Position numbers and translations under genes: made by a program. Shown piece after piece: positions 18,543 to 26,447 of a stretch of 64,000 nucleotides of DNA (position 1 is the first letter of the stretch; every line of letters starts with the position of its first letter). Below the pieces are notes generated by a model, which made no database searches, was not told the DNA's origin, and saw only the letters and a program-made list of their open reading frames with translations. The stretch is from JBBATK01 sp044224515 (GTDB lineage Bacteria; Bacteroidota; Ignavibacteria; Kapaibacteriales; NICIL-2), in contig JBGAKH010000003.1 of NCBI GenBank assembly GCA_044224515.1, positions 1 to 64,000 on the forward strand. The letters are read 5' to 3'.

Positions 18543-19109
18543 ATGAACTATAAGCAAAGAAGAGGCCTGGCGCTGTTGCTGGTTTGCGCTGTAGTTGTTA
18601 TTGCGATACTGTTTTTTGGTGTGATACCATGGTACCTGAGTAATTACTTTGTGAACAAGCCGCATTATGATCAAGGAGGATACATCACGCGCTATTACTA
18701 TAGCTGTGACTTAAGCAATGTGTTGAGTGCTTTCAACAAAGCTCAGCAAGATGGTGTTGTTGCGGAAATTCAGGTCGACAAAGGCACCGTTGTGAAGCAG
18801 CAGCAGTTGACCTGTATGGACTTCAATAACCAGCGAAGTCACACCTACAATGTTAAAATTGCAGCTGTTGATTCTGTGACCTATCGGTACGAATATGACA
18901 TTGTGTGGCGGGGTAAGGGAGCGGCAAACTACATCACTCTGTACACGATATCAGACAATTTCGATATCATATGCGATTCGGCTAGTTTTCAGACGAAGGA
19001 TAGCAAGTGGACTCTTGTCGGGAGTAAAGGACTGCAGTGCTTTGACAGTTTGATTGTTCGAAATATTGATTCGGTAGTCACCGTGTACAATCAATCTCCA
19101 GTTCATTAG
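18543..19109 (+). CDS. Membrane-anchored protein of unknown function, 188 aa
   Basis: One N-terminal transmembrane segment (residues about 8-30, LALLLVCAVVVIAILFFGVI) is followed by a soluble, probably exported domain rich in Tyr, Thr and Asp. That domain contains four Cys residues (in YYSCDLSN, QLTCMDFNN, DIICDSAS and LQCFDS) that could form two disulfides. No family is recognised. The next gene at 19675 has the same plan (N-terminal anchor, Cys-containing exported part), so the two may be related by function. The ATG start follows a purine stretch (aaggaagtagaacg). Confidence 0.5.
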   Translation: MNYKQRRGLALLLVCAVVVIAILFFGVIPWYLSNYFVNKPHYDQGGYITRYYYSCDLSNVLSAFNKAQQDGVVAEIQVDKGTVVKQQQLTCMDFNNQRSHTYNVKIAAVDSVTYRYEYDIVWRGKGAANYITLYTISDNFDIICDSASFQTKDSKWTLVGSKGLQCFDSLIVRNIDSVVTVYNQSPVH

Positions 19110-19674
19110 TTACAGGCAATGCAGCCTTGCTTGGTGGCGCTTGAACCGTCGAGAACCGATCGCCTGCCTCGTCGTTCAATTGAGACACCGCATTGGCGTA
19201 TCTTCTGTTGCATTTACGCCTAAAGGTCTGCTTTGGTGCAGTGATAGAAAATGACCCATATGAAAGCAGTATCCGTCGCAATGATTACTTCATTCGCAAC
19301 TCAGGGCTTCTGTCACTCCTGGTGCGTTGTTCGATGGCAAGCGCAGTGCTTTCTGTGTGGGCATTTCGCAGTGGCCTACGCAACTGCGCCGGGGCCAAAT
19401 CAACATGTTACGGATGGACTGCAGAGTTTCGCTCCGACGAGTATACGTCAACCGAAATGGTGCTCTATGTGTGCTCTATGCCAGTAAATTGGAGCCGCCA
19501 GTCCGCAAGCTTTGTGATCCCTGGCCTCGATTTCTGCAATTCTCGCACTTTTCAAGCACCGGTGCACTCCATTGTAGCTAAGTTATGGCGCAACTTGCGC
19601 TTAAGACACATTGTCAGCCACAAGACGATCGACAATCCCTTAGCACACGCACCGTACTTCTCCGGATCAAGCAG
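19110..19674. other. Gene-poor stretch, possibly a decayed gene
   Basis: Three mutually overlapping open frames of 78-161 codons exist here, none with a recognisable family or good start signal. The change of open frame along the stretch could reflect a degraded gene. Nothing more can be supported. Confidence 0.35.
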
Positions 19675-20325
19675 ATGAAACATGACATTCTCACAAAAAG
19701 TGTTGCGGTTGTCTTAGTTGCTATTGCTGGATTCTGCGTTTGGGAATTTCGAACCATACAGTTACCTGATGTCTATCGTGTTGAGGGTATTCGGGTCCTA
19801 TTCGTTGTGCCTGACTGTGGAGCAGATGGATCCAAGCTTTCTAATGCAGGCAAGGATCATGCGAGTCCTAAGTGGGGTGTCTCTTTGCAAATGTCCCTGA
19901 AGTACTTTTCCGACGACCAGTCAAGAAAGGGAATGGCTCTGTTAACGGCGCCAGTGCCTCCAGGCTTGAGGGGGTGTATCGATACTACGTTGCACGTGAA
20001 TGTCTACTGTTTTAAAGATTCGCGCGCAGTTGATGTGTCAGACGAATTGCGACTGGATACGTCCCGGAGTGGTAGTGACAAGGCAGGGCCACCTGGGTCG
20101 CGCGATGAAAGGCCGGCCACCACAATCGGAGGTCTTGTGCGTGACATAATCCAGCAAAAAAAGTACACGACCGGGCCATCGTTAGACAATCGCAAGTTGT
20201 GTTATTTAGGCAATGATGATTCGCTGGACATGTCTTTGCAAAACTGCGACAGCGTTGTTGTCGATGTTGTACTCTCGAGTGGAAAGCGACGCGAAGTGTT
20301 GTATCGACCTGCTCCTATTCGATGA
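19675..20325 (+). CDS. Membrane-anchored protein of unknown function, 216 aa
   Basis: I start it at ATG 19675 (MKHDILTKSVAVVLVAIAGF), which places a single membrane anchor at residues 8-24. The rest is a hydrophilic exported domain with a Gly/Pro/Ser-rich middle (SGSDKAGPPGSRDERPATT) and two late Cys residues (KLCYLG, LQNCDS). No family is recognised. It resembles the 18543 gene in layout. Repeat-bearing intergenic sequence follows it. Confidence 0.45.
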   Translation: MKHDILTKSVAVVLVAIAGFCVWEFRTIQLPDVYRVEGIRVLFVVPDCGADGSKLSNAGKDHASPKWGVSLQMSLKYFSDDQSRKGMALLTAPVPPGLRGCIDTTLHVNVYCFKDSRAVDVSDELRLDTSRSGSDKAGPPGSRDERPATTIGGLVRDIIQQKKYTTGPSLDNRKLCYLGNDDSLDMSLQNCDSVVVDVVLSSGKRREVLYRPAPIR

Positions 20326-20642
20326 AAGAGCGTGCCTAGGCGAACACGCCGCGCGTGCTTACTCACTCTCGCCGGCCTAAAGTATCAAAATCTGCCGGAG
20401 TTTCGAAGAATTGCTCTCAGGTGGGCGCGTCGCGCTAACAGAGTCACTTTCGTCAATCCAAAGTATCAAAATCGGCTACAATATCGACGCTTTAGGTTCG
20501 GTTCGAGCGAGTCATTTACAGCGGCGTTTCCAGTCAGCAACAGATATACTTACAAGGCCTAAGTTTTTGTCCGAACGTTGAGGGCTCGGTCGTATCGTAG
20601 CAGTGGTGACGTTTTAAGAAGAAACAACATATTGATAAACTC
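20326..20642. promoter_or_regulatory. Intergenic region with two repeated TATCAAAA-type elements
   Basis: Two copies of the word aaagtatcaaaatc occur at 20379-20391 and 20459-20472. Each sits in a GC-rich imperfect palindromic context (gccggcc ... gccgg; tcgtcaatcc ... ggttcgg). A third related unit lies at 21831-21900. The second copy and the third share about 70 bases of similar sequence ending in ggttcgg and a gagt box. They precede the genes at 20643 and 22081, so they may be operators or mobile short repeats. Confidence 0.45.
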
Positions 20643-21617
20643 ATGACTCTGATTGATAAATACACAATAGCAGCACAGCATAGTAATTTATATATGTTAG
20701 ATCCTATGCTTAGCGTTATGAACCTGAAGGTTTTAGAAAGGCTCGAGCAGTCACACGCTGATGCTTTTGAAAATGAATTGTACAGAAGTCTTTGCAACGC
20801 GTTCGACAAAATAATACCAGATTATACGGATGCGAATTGCACAGCATACACGAAGTATTCAGAGCTGACTACATATTATGATATGAAAGACGCCGGATTG
20901 AAAATTGAGAGCGTAAAGGTACAAGTCAACCCAACGCCCGATTTTAAATGCAAGTTATTAGACGGTAGTATAGTGTACATTGAGAATAAGGCCTTGCTCG
21001 CGAGAAATCCAGCTAGTGCAATTGGTGAGATGAGCAATCGAGGGCTTGATAACGCAATAGAAGCTGTAAGAAAAATCGAGTCCGGCCAAAAGATTGTGAT
21101 ATCTGAAAATTACTATGATCCTTTCGGAGAGTCGACAAATGAACGACATGGCAGTTGTAGTCACTTAATTGAAGTATTAAACCAAAAGCTGATTCAAAAC
21201 ATCAAACAAGATCAGTATAGATTGGGCGAGACCGTCTTGTTTGTAGACATTTCTCAGTTTTCAATTCCATCCGGTATTGAGCGAAATATGTGCATGACTT
21301 ACGAATCACAAATTGGATTGGCGAGTGGGGTGCTGTGGCATTTGTGCTTCGGAATCGAAGGTGGATTGCTCCAGAACATTGTACAGTTCGAGGGGTGTGA
21401 TTACGGTTTGTCAAAACAACGACAGGCAGGGATAATAGCAGGCATGCCATTCATTGCAGGCATTGTTTTTAAGAATTCGGGTGCAGAACGAAATTACTAC
21501 TATGGTATGTTTGATTGTGGAAAAACTAACACGTCAGTACATGAATTTATAGTGCGTGCATGTTCAAACGTCTACAATGATAGTGACAATCGTTATGCTT
21601 TTAACAAATACAAGTAG
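20643..21617 (+). CDS. Unknown protein with a PD-(D/E)XK-like motif, 324 aa
   Basis: No family is recognised. One feature stands out: NPTPDFKCKL ... SIVYIENKALL, which gives P99-D100, a 13-residue gap, then E114-x-K116, each in predicted beta strands. This fits the PD-(D/E)XK nuclease core used by many restriction and repair enzymes. The preceding long helices (FENELYRSLCNAFDKIIPDY) and the following helix (SNRGLDNAIEAVRKIESG) fit the fold order. Cys residues are scattered. It may be a DNA nuclease of a defence system. Its neighbour 22081 has a second such motif, but no methyltransferase or helicase is beside them. Confidence 0.5.
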   Translation: MTLIDKYTIAAQHSNLYMLDPMLSVMNLKVLERLEQSHADAFENELYRSLCNAFDKIIPDYTDANCTAYTKYSELTTYYDMKDAGLKIESVKVQVNPTPDFKCKLLDGSIVYIENKALLARNPASAIGEMSNRGLDNAIEAVRKIESGQKIVISENYYDPFGESTNERHGSCSHLIEVLNQKLIQNIKQDQYRLGETVLFVDISQFSIPSGIERNMCMTYESQIGLASGVLWHLCFGIEGGLLQNIVQFEGCDYGLSKQRQAGIIAGMPFIAGIVFKNSGAERNYYYGMFDCGKTNTSVHEFIVRACSNVYNDSDNRYAFNKYK

Positions 21618-22080
21618 TCGTTGACAGAGAGGGATCATATTGATTCACTTTCATGCCTCAAGAGTATGTCAGTCAACTGTATCTTCGTTAATTGTGTATA
21701 GCATGTGGGTGGCTTCTGCTTCAGCTTTTCAGTTTTCAATACAATACCTTGCGATTTTCACCTCCCCGCCATCGCTGACCCCAAAAACTACTTCGAATGA
21801 TTTACAATTTGGACGCGACGCGCAAATTGGCTCACTCACGTCGGTCCAAAATATCAAAAACGGTCGTAATTTAGACGATTGTGGTTCGGCGCAAGTGAGT
21901 TATGAACATGTGCTTTTCCCCTCATGCTGTTGCATCGAAAAACTCAAGAATGAGACTAAATATAGGCCCAGACTATAGACAGCGTGATCGCAAAGCTACA
22001 TTGCGCGTGCCCCTACAACTTGCCTTCGCATAGAGTTGCGATCTCGATAAAAAATATTCTATTTAGAATGGAGTGTATTT
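21618..22080. promoter_or_regulatory. Intergenic region with a palindromic repeat unit
   Basis: At 21831-21900 the inverted boxes ctcact and agtgag enclose the word ccaaaatatcaaaaacgg and a ggttcgg box, matching the units upstream of 20643. The rest shows no gene I can support. The final 80 bases (AT-rich, aaaaaatattctatttagaatgg) probably contain the promoter for 22081. Confidence 0.4.
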
Positions 22081-23061
22081 ATGATTACAATTGTGTCAGA
22101 CGCAGAAGAGATAAGCAAATACTATTCTCGATTTGAAGCACGAATTAGGAAGGATTTCAACACGGCATATAAGCGAACAGTAGGTCATCCCGGTGAAAGT
22201 TTCGCGAATACGTTCCATTACTCAAATACTTACGGATTATGGGTCACACAGAAAGTACTTAACAGTAGGTATTGGAGTGGCTTTGGTTTGGGTGAGCCTA
22301 AGAGTACAGGCAGTAACTCTATAGATGGAGAAATTAATTTTCCATTGAAGGGTATTGACCGCAAGATAGCCGGAGCATTTGCGATTGAAGGTAAAAACGT
22401 CCTTGTTCTTCACAGGGGCAGGATAGGTGGCGGCAAGAAGGGAGTAGGTAAAGGCTTGTTCGACGCACAATTTAGGGGCGACAAGGTCATTGCTATTGAC
22501 GGTGGTCGCGAAACGGAGTTCGCGCTCGTGGGTGAATTAGGATCTCGCTATTTTATCGATCAGTTGCGCGTGTTTATCCACGAAGTTTACCGCATAAAGC
22601 ACTTAGGTAAAAGTACCCCTGGTATAGTGAGTCAGTTAAACAGGTTTATCTATAAGCCAGAGGCGTTTGGACAAAATGTTATACCAGTAAAAAAGCAAAG
22701 ATCAATTAATCGAACTCATGGAATTGTTGTCAATCAACTTGCTGAAAAGCTTGAGGAGTCAGGGCTGCACGTCGGTAATGATGCGAATCGAGACTTGTAT
22801 GTTCACAATGAAAGTCAAATACAAGTGCTATTTGAAATTAAAACAAGTTCAACGCCTCATGATCTTTACTGCGCGCTTGGACAGCTTCTTTTCTACAGTA
22901 TGCCATTAAAAAAGTCAACGAAGAAGATTGTTGTATTGCCGGATGTTTTAAAGTCTATGTTGGAAAGGCGACTAAAGGAGTACGGCGTTGACATACTATA
23001 TTACAAGTGGAAAGCCGGAAGGGTTGTATTTAAAGAGCTTGAAAAAACGATGCAGCTCTGA
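22081..23061 (+). CDS. Putative restriction-like nuclease, 326 aa
   Basis: The C-terminal domain has RDLYVHNES, then VLFEIKTSSTPHDLYCALGQLLFYS, giving D238, E252-x-K254 and Q268. This is the D-ExK-Q arrangement of PD-(D/E)XK restriction-type nucleases, with the helix carrying QLLFY as in many such enzymes. The N-terminal 200 residues contain a Gly-rich part (GRIGGGKKGVGKGLFD) and an unassigned domain that may recognise DNA or a modified base. The family is not identified. It is convergent with the HEPN-like gene at 23111. No cognate methylase is present, which would suit a modification-dependent or phage-triggered enzyme; that is inference. Confidence 0.6.
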   Translation: MITIVSDAEEISKYYSRFEARIRKDFNTAYKRTVGHPGESFANTFHYSNTYGLWVTQKVLNSRYWSGFGLGEPKSTGSNSIDGEINFPLKGIDRKIAGAFAIEGKNVLVLHRGRIGGGKKGVGKGLFDAQFRGDKVIAIDGGRETEFALVGELGSRYFIDQLRVFIHEVYRIKHLGKSTPGIVSQLNRFIYKPEAFGQNVIPVKKQRSINRTHGIVVNQLAEKLEESGLHVGNDANRDLYVHNESQIQVLFEIKTSSTPHDLYCALGQLLFYSMPLKKSTKKIVVLPDVLKSMLERRLKEYGVDILYYKWKAGRVVFKELEKTMQL

Positions 23062-23110
23062 AGTGCGAATAGCGAGCGGAGGACAAGCATCAGCGTTGTG
23101 GATCGCCAGT

Positions 23111-23692
23111 TTACACATCATTCGAATAGATCGCCTGCATCATTGATGACAGCCACTCAAGGTACCCTGGCAGTCCAAGAGAGGGCGAGATCTTCTTGAT
23201 AGCAGTTGTTGTAAAGTGCAGATGAGCGCAAATCCAAACAGTGAAGTCCGCAATCAGTTCCATGTCTGAAAGCAATGGCTTTTCAAGGGCTATGTACCAA
23301 GCGTGCATAACTCTTTGAATATCTTTGAAGTCTTCGGTCGAAAGTTGGTAATGTATGTTGTGTGAGAATCTATTCCTGATCGAATTAAGATTCCTCAACG
23401 CAGAGTAGTAGAATGCAGTTGGCGTTGATTCTGCATATAATAACTCAAGTTTTTGAATAAATGTCAGCCTTGCGGACCTATAGTTTGTAATGGTCGGATA
23501 TGCAGCAGAAAGATACTCGTCAATATAGTACTCGATCGTTAAGTGGTATTTGAGCAGGGAGCCAAGATCGCTTGAGTTGCTACCTAGAAACGAACCGATG
23601 TCCAGGTTAAACGATTTCCGTTCCTCGTCGAATATGGCATTATTGTCAATAATGTATCGAAAGTATCGCGATTTGGTGAAGCTGTCTTCCAT
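23111..23692 (-). CDS. HEPN-like protein, 193 aa
   Basis: The protein is all helical by composition. It has the core LRNLNSIRNRFSHNIHY, whose R-x4-H (RNRFSH) is the hallmark of HEPN-type RNases and of related MltR/DUF4145-like proteins. A preceding helix (YRSARLTFIQKLELLYA) is also typical. HEPN proteins act as RNase toxins in many antiphage systems; the non-toxic relatives have the same fold. No nucleotidyltransferase (MNT) partner is present. It lies between the putative nuclease gene (convergent) and the integrase (same strand, downstream of it), within the cargo zone. Confidence 0.5.
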   Translation of the reverse strand: MEDSFTKSRYFRYIIDNNAIFDEERKSFNLDIGSFLGSNSSDLGSLLKYHLTIEYYIDEYLSAAYPTITNYRSARLTFIQKLELLYAESTPTAFYYSALRNLNSIRNRFSHNIHYQLSTEDFKDIQRVMHAWYIALEKPLLSDMELIADFTVWICAHLHFTTTAIKKISPSLGLPGYLEWLSSMMQAIYSNDV

Positions 23693-23817
23693 GCGTTAAG
23701 TGCGGCTGTGTGTAAAAAACTGGTACCTGCGCTGCCTTCAATATAAGTATCACAGTATCAGGGTCTTTGCACCGCGTCTCGAACCAAAGTGCGCCTTAAA
23801 GCCGCATCCCCCTTCTC

Positions 23818-25041
23818 TCACCTCTCCCACGCCCTCGCCAGCACCTCACTCATATGCTTCTTCGAATGCTTAATATACTTCTGAAACGACCGCGGATCAG
23901 TATGCCCGCTCACCTTCATCACAAGTGAACTCTCAATGCCGTGCTGTAAGAGCAAGGTAATCCCGGTGCGACGCGCCGTGTGCGAGGCAATGAGCTCGTA
24001 TTTCGGCTTGACAGAGATCTCAGCCTTGGCCCCTCGGTAATGCACAACCTCCGTCGGCGTGTCAATGCCTGCCATCTTGCCGATTATTTTGAGGTTATCG
24101 TTGAACTTTTGCGAGGTGAGCGGATACCAGGTCTCGTAGTCTAAGATCTTTTGCAGGGGTGGGACGATGGGGATCTCGTGCAAGCGACGTGTCTTCTGGA
24201 TTGACATGCGGAGCCAGCCGTTCTGACAATGCACTTTGGGGTCGACACGCATGACGTCCGAGATTCTTAGGCATGTGTAAATGCCTATGAAGAAGAGTGT
24301 GCGGGAATTGCGCAGCCCCGGGTGATTGCTTAAGTCGAGCGAGGCCATCTGCTCGACTTCTTCAGAGGTCAGTGCAATCGTTGGTGCCTCGCGATTGAAG
24401 TTGTTGCGAAAAAGACGGTCGAACGACTCGTCCTTGTGAAATCCCTCTTCCTTTGCCCAGTACAAGAATCGCTTGAACACCACGATGTGCTTGCCAATAG
24501 TGTTGTTGGTGAAGTTGGCGACGAGATAGGCGTTGTACTTGTCGCGGAAAGCCGGTGTGATGACGTCCGCAAAGGTCGCGCGCGCCGGTACGATGTTCTT
24601 CAGATGCTTGTAACTGGTCTTGTAGACGTCGATGGTGTTCTTCGCGGCGCTGATGGATTTACTCGCAATGAACTGATCAAAGAAGTCCAGTACCGTTCGC
24701 GAGGCATATCCACTACGACTCGCCGGAGTTCTGCGGTTGAGGAGTCCGCTTTCAAGAAGTTCAGACTTGATGTACGCATAAGGCTCGACCTTGAGCAGGC
24801 GTACTGCCGTGTCATGATACTCGGTAACAGCGGCAGCTATACGGTCGAGCTGATTGTTGATGCGCGAGGAGTCGTGGAAGTTTTTTCGCAGTCGCTCCCG
24901 TGCGGAGTCCCATTGTAGCGGATTGACACTGATTCCAGTGCCAATGCGCATGCTCGATTTTGCGCCCTGAATAGAGCGAACGGTGAGAAGAATGGAGCTT
25001 TTCTCGGCGTTGATGTCGTCCAAGTAGAAGTGCGATGTCAT
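23818..25041 (-). CDS. Tyrosine recombinase (integrase), Bacteroidota type
   Basis: An N-terminal arm-type domain (YLDDINAEKSSILLTVRSIQ) and a SAM-like core-binding domain (TVLDFFDQFIAS ... TFADVITPAF) precede the catalytic domain. Catalytic residues numbered from ATG 25041 are R259 (TCLRISDVM), K283 (IQKTRRLHEIPI), H354 and R357 (SHTARRTG), H380 (SGHTDPRS) and Y389 (FQKYIK). All are present, so it should be active. The gene abuts tRNA-Phe, pointing towards it from its 3' side, the usual position for an integrase that uses the tRNA end as attachment site. An in-frame start further upstream exists; ATG 25041 fits the domain start better. Confidence 0.93.
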   Translation of the reverse strand: MTSHFYLDDINAEKSSILLTVRSIQGAKSSMRIGTGISVNPLQWDSARERLRKNFHDSSRINNQLDRIAAAVTEYHDTAVRLLKVEPYAYIKSELLESGLLNRRTPASRSGYASRTVLDFFDQFIASKSISAAKNTIDVYKTSYKHLKNIVPARATFADVITPAFRDKYNAYLVANFTNNTIGKHIVVFKRFLYWAKEEGFHKDESFDRLFRNNFNREAPTIALTSEEVEQMASLDLSNHPGLRNSRTLFFIGIYTCLRISDVMRVDPKVHCQNGWLRMSIQKTRRLHEIPIVPPLQKILDYETWYPLTSQKFNDNLKIIGKMAGIDTPTEVVHYRGAKAEISVKPKYELIASHTARRTGITLLLQHGIESSLVMKVSGHTDPRSFQKYIKHSKKHMSEVLARAWER

Positions 25042-25062
25042 GCGGCTTAGCCCTAAACGAAA

Positions 25063-25116
25063 AAAAGTGTACGACAATTTACATTTCCGTACACTTTTCC
25101 GTTGACTTTCCGTACA
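25063..25116. promoter_or_regulatory. Inverted and direct repeats upstream of the integrase
   Basis: The arms aaaagtgtacg (25063-25073) and cgtacactttt (25088-25098) form an 11-base perfect inverted repeat. The word tttccgtaca occurs at 25084-25093 and again at 25107-25116. They lie between the integrase start and the tRNA 3' end. They may be integrase or Xis arm sites, or an operator for the integrase gene. Confidence 0.5.
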
Positions 25117-25232
25117 ATCACTCTAAACGTTCGCAACCAACTTTTACCGTTTGAGTCGCTTCAAGTGCAATGAAATGAGCAACTTAGGGTTGTTTTTGGT
25201 TGTCTTCGGTTAAGGTGAAAAAACCGAGAAAG

Positions 25233-25305
25233 TGGTCAGGGAGGGAATTGAACCCCCGACACGAGGATTTTCAGTCCTCTGCTCTACCACCTGAGCTACC
25301 TGACC
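25233..25305 (-). tRNA. tRNA-Phe (GAA anticodon)
   Basis: The minus strand folds as a complete 73-base tRNA. The acceptor GGTCAGG pairs with CCTGACC, and the D arm is GCTC...GAGC. The anticodon arm GAGGA-CTGAAAA-TCCTC carries GAA, and the T arm has the TTCAATT loop. The CCA end is not encoded (CT follows the discriminator A). It is the probable attB for the element to its left, since the integrase lies next to its 3' end. Confidence 0.95.
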
Positions 25306-25410
25306 AGTGGTGTCTGTCAATTCAAACGAGCTCTGAATTGAAGAATACAAAGATACGAAAGGGGCTGAAATTGCCAAAAATTCTGTGTGGTGCAATCTCT
25401 CTTGCCCTTG

Positions 25411-26358
25411 TTAGAAGGGGGTCCAGCTAAAGCTGGTGACGGGGATCACAATGGGGGTCGTTAGAGCTACCATGCCGAAATCCATGGCTACAGTACTGTT
25501 GGCAATGCGTAAACCTAGCAGAAAAGCAGTGTTAGAGGCTGATGCGAGATTTCCGTTCCAGAGTTCGCCAATGACATGCAGATCTTGACGACCGGGTAGT
25601 CTGGTGTCCAAACCTAGGGCAAAACCCACGGCTCCGGCAGGATAGTTGACAATGGTGTTGCCGAAGGTGCCGGCGTAGACTTGGAAGCCGTCTAAACCGT
25701 TGGCCATGTTTCCACCGGACATATTCATAAAGACCATTCCGGTCAGTCGTGATCGTACGCGTGTGTAGGTAGCTGTTAGGTAGAGATCCGAAAATCTGTT
25801 CCCGGCGTTGAGCCAAGTCAAAGTGCCACCCACAGCTAGACTCATATGTCCTTTCATGGTCTCGTACTCTTGTCGGTAGATGCTGGCTTTGACGTTGAGG
25901 TGACTAAACTGATACTTAGACTCTATCCATGGTAAGGTGCTGCGCATGACGTCTACCGATACGTAGTCCCAAAATCCGATTCCCGCCCACCACACAAACA
26001 ACTCGGTGTTGCCAATGTAATGGTGGTTGCCAATGGGCTCAGCAGTTGGCAAAACAAAGATTCGATGCGCTGTGCGATAGGCTTCATCTACCAGACTGAT
26101 CTCGAGTACTTGGCTCTCGTAAATCTTGGCAACGCCAATCGCGGTCTTGAGCTTGATCGCCTTGCCCTCTTTGTCGTCGTCGATAATGTCGACAATGGTT
26201 CCCAACAACAGTTCTCCATTCGTCAAACGGAGAATGTACTCTGCCTCTGAACTGCGGTCGAGGTTGTCAAACTGTCCGGCTACGAGACGAACTGTACTCG
26301 CCAGCAAAACCAAACACATGCACATGCTCAATAAGATGGTTCGCAGTAGTTTTTTCAT
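25411..26358 (-). CDS. Secreted/outer-membrane protein of unknown function, 315 aa
   Basis: A signal peptide (MKKLLRTILLSMCMCLVLLA) is followed by a small domain (YILRLTNGELLLGTIVDI ... VAKIYESQVLEI) that looks like an SH3/Sm-like barrel often found on periplasmic Bacteroidota/Chlorobi proteins. The remaining 200 residues alternate hydrophobic and polar residues with Gly and aromatic residues (LTATYTRVRSRLTGMVFM) and end in an aromatic residue, FSWTPF, as expected for an outer-membrane beta barrel. It is the first chromosomal gene beyond the tRNA. The substrate or role is unknown. Confidence 0.6.
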   Translation of the reverse strand: MKKLLRTILLSMCMCLVLLASTVRLVAGQFDNLDRSSEAEYILRLTNGELLLGTIVDIIDDDKEGKAIKLKTAIGVAKIYESQVLEISLVDEAYRTAHRIFVLPTAEPIGNHHYIGNTELFVWWAGIGFWDYVSVDVMRSTLPWIESKYQFSHLNVKASIYRQEYETMKGHMSLAVGGTLTWLNAGNRFSDLYLTATYTRVRSRLTGMVFMNMSGGNMANGLDGFQVYAGTFGNTIVNYPAGAVGFALGLDTRLPGRQDLHVIGELWNGNLASASNTAFLLGLRIANSTVAMDFGMVALTTPIVIPVTSFSWTPF

Positions 26359-26447
26359 GCCTTGCTCTCAACGTATATAAAACCAGCACTCACCAACGGC
26401 AGCCTGCGCGGCCGAAGGCCGAGCATAATGAATATATCTCTTGATGT

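Noticed and set aside
19193..19678. 161-aa frame
   Set aside because: No family resemblance, and two other frames are equally open; at most a decayed gene.
21640..21978. 112-aa frame
   Set aside because: It crosses a palindromic intergenic unit and shows no domain, signal peptide or ribosome site.
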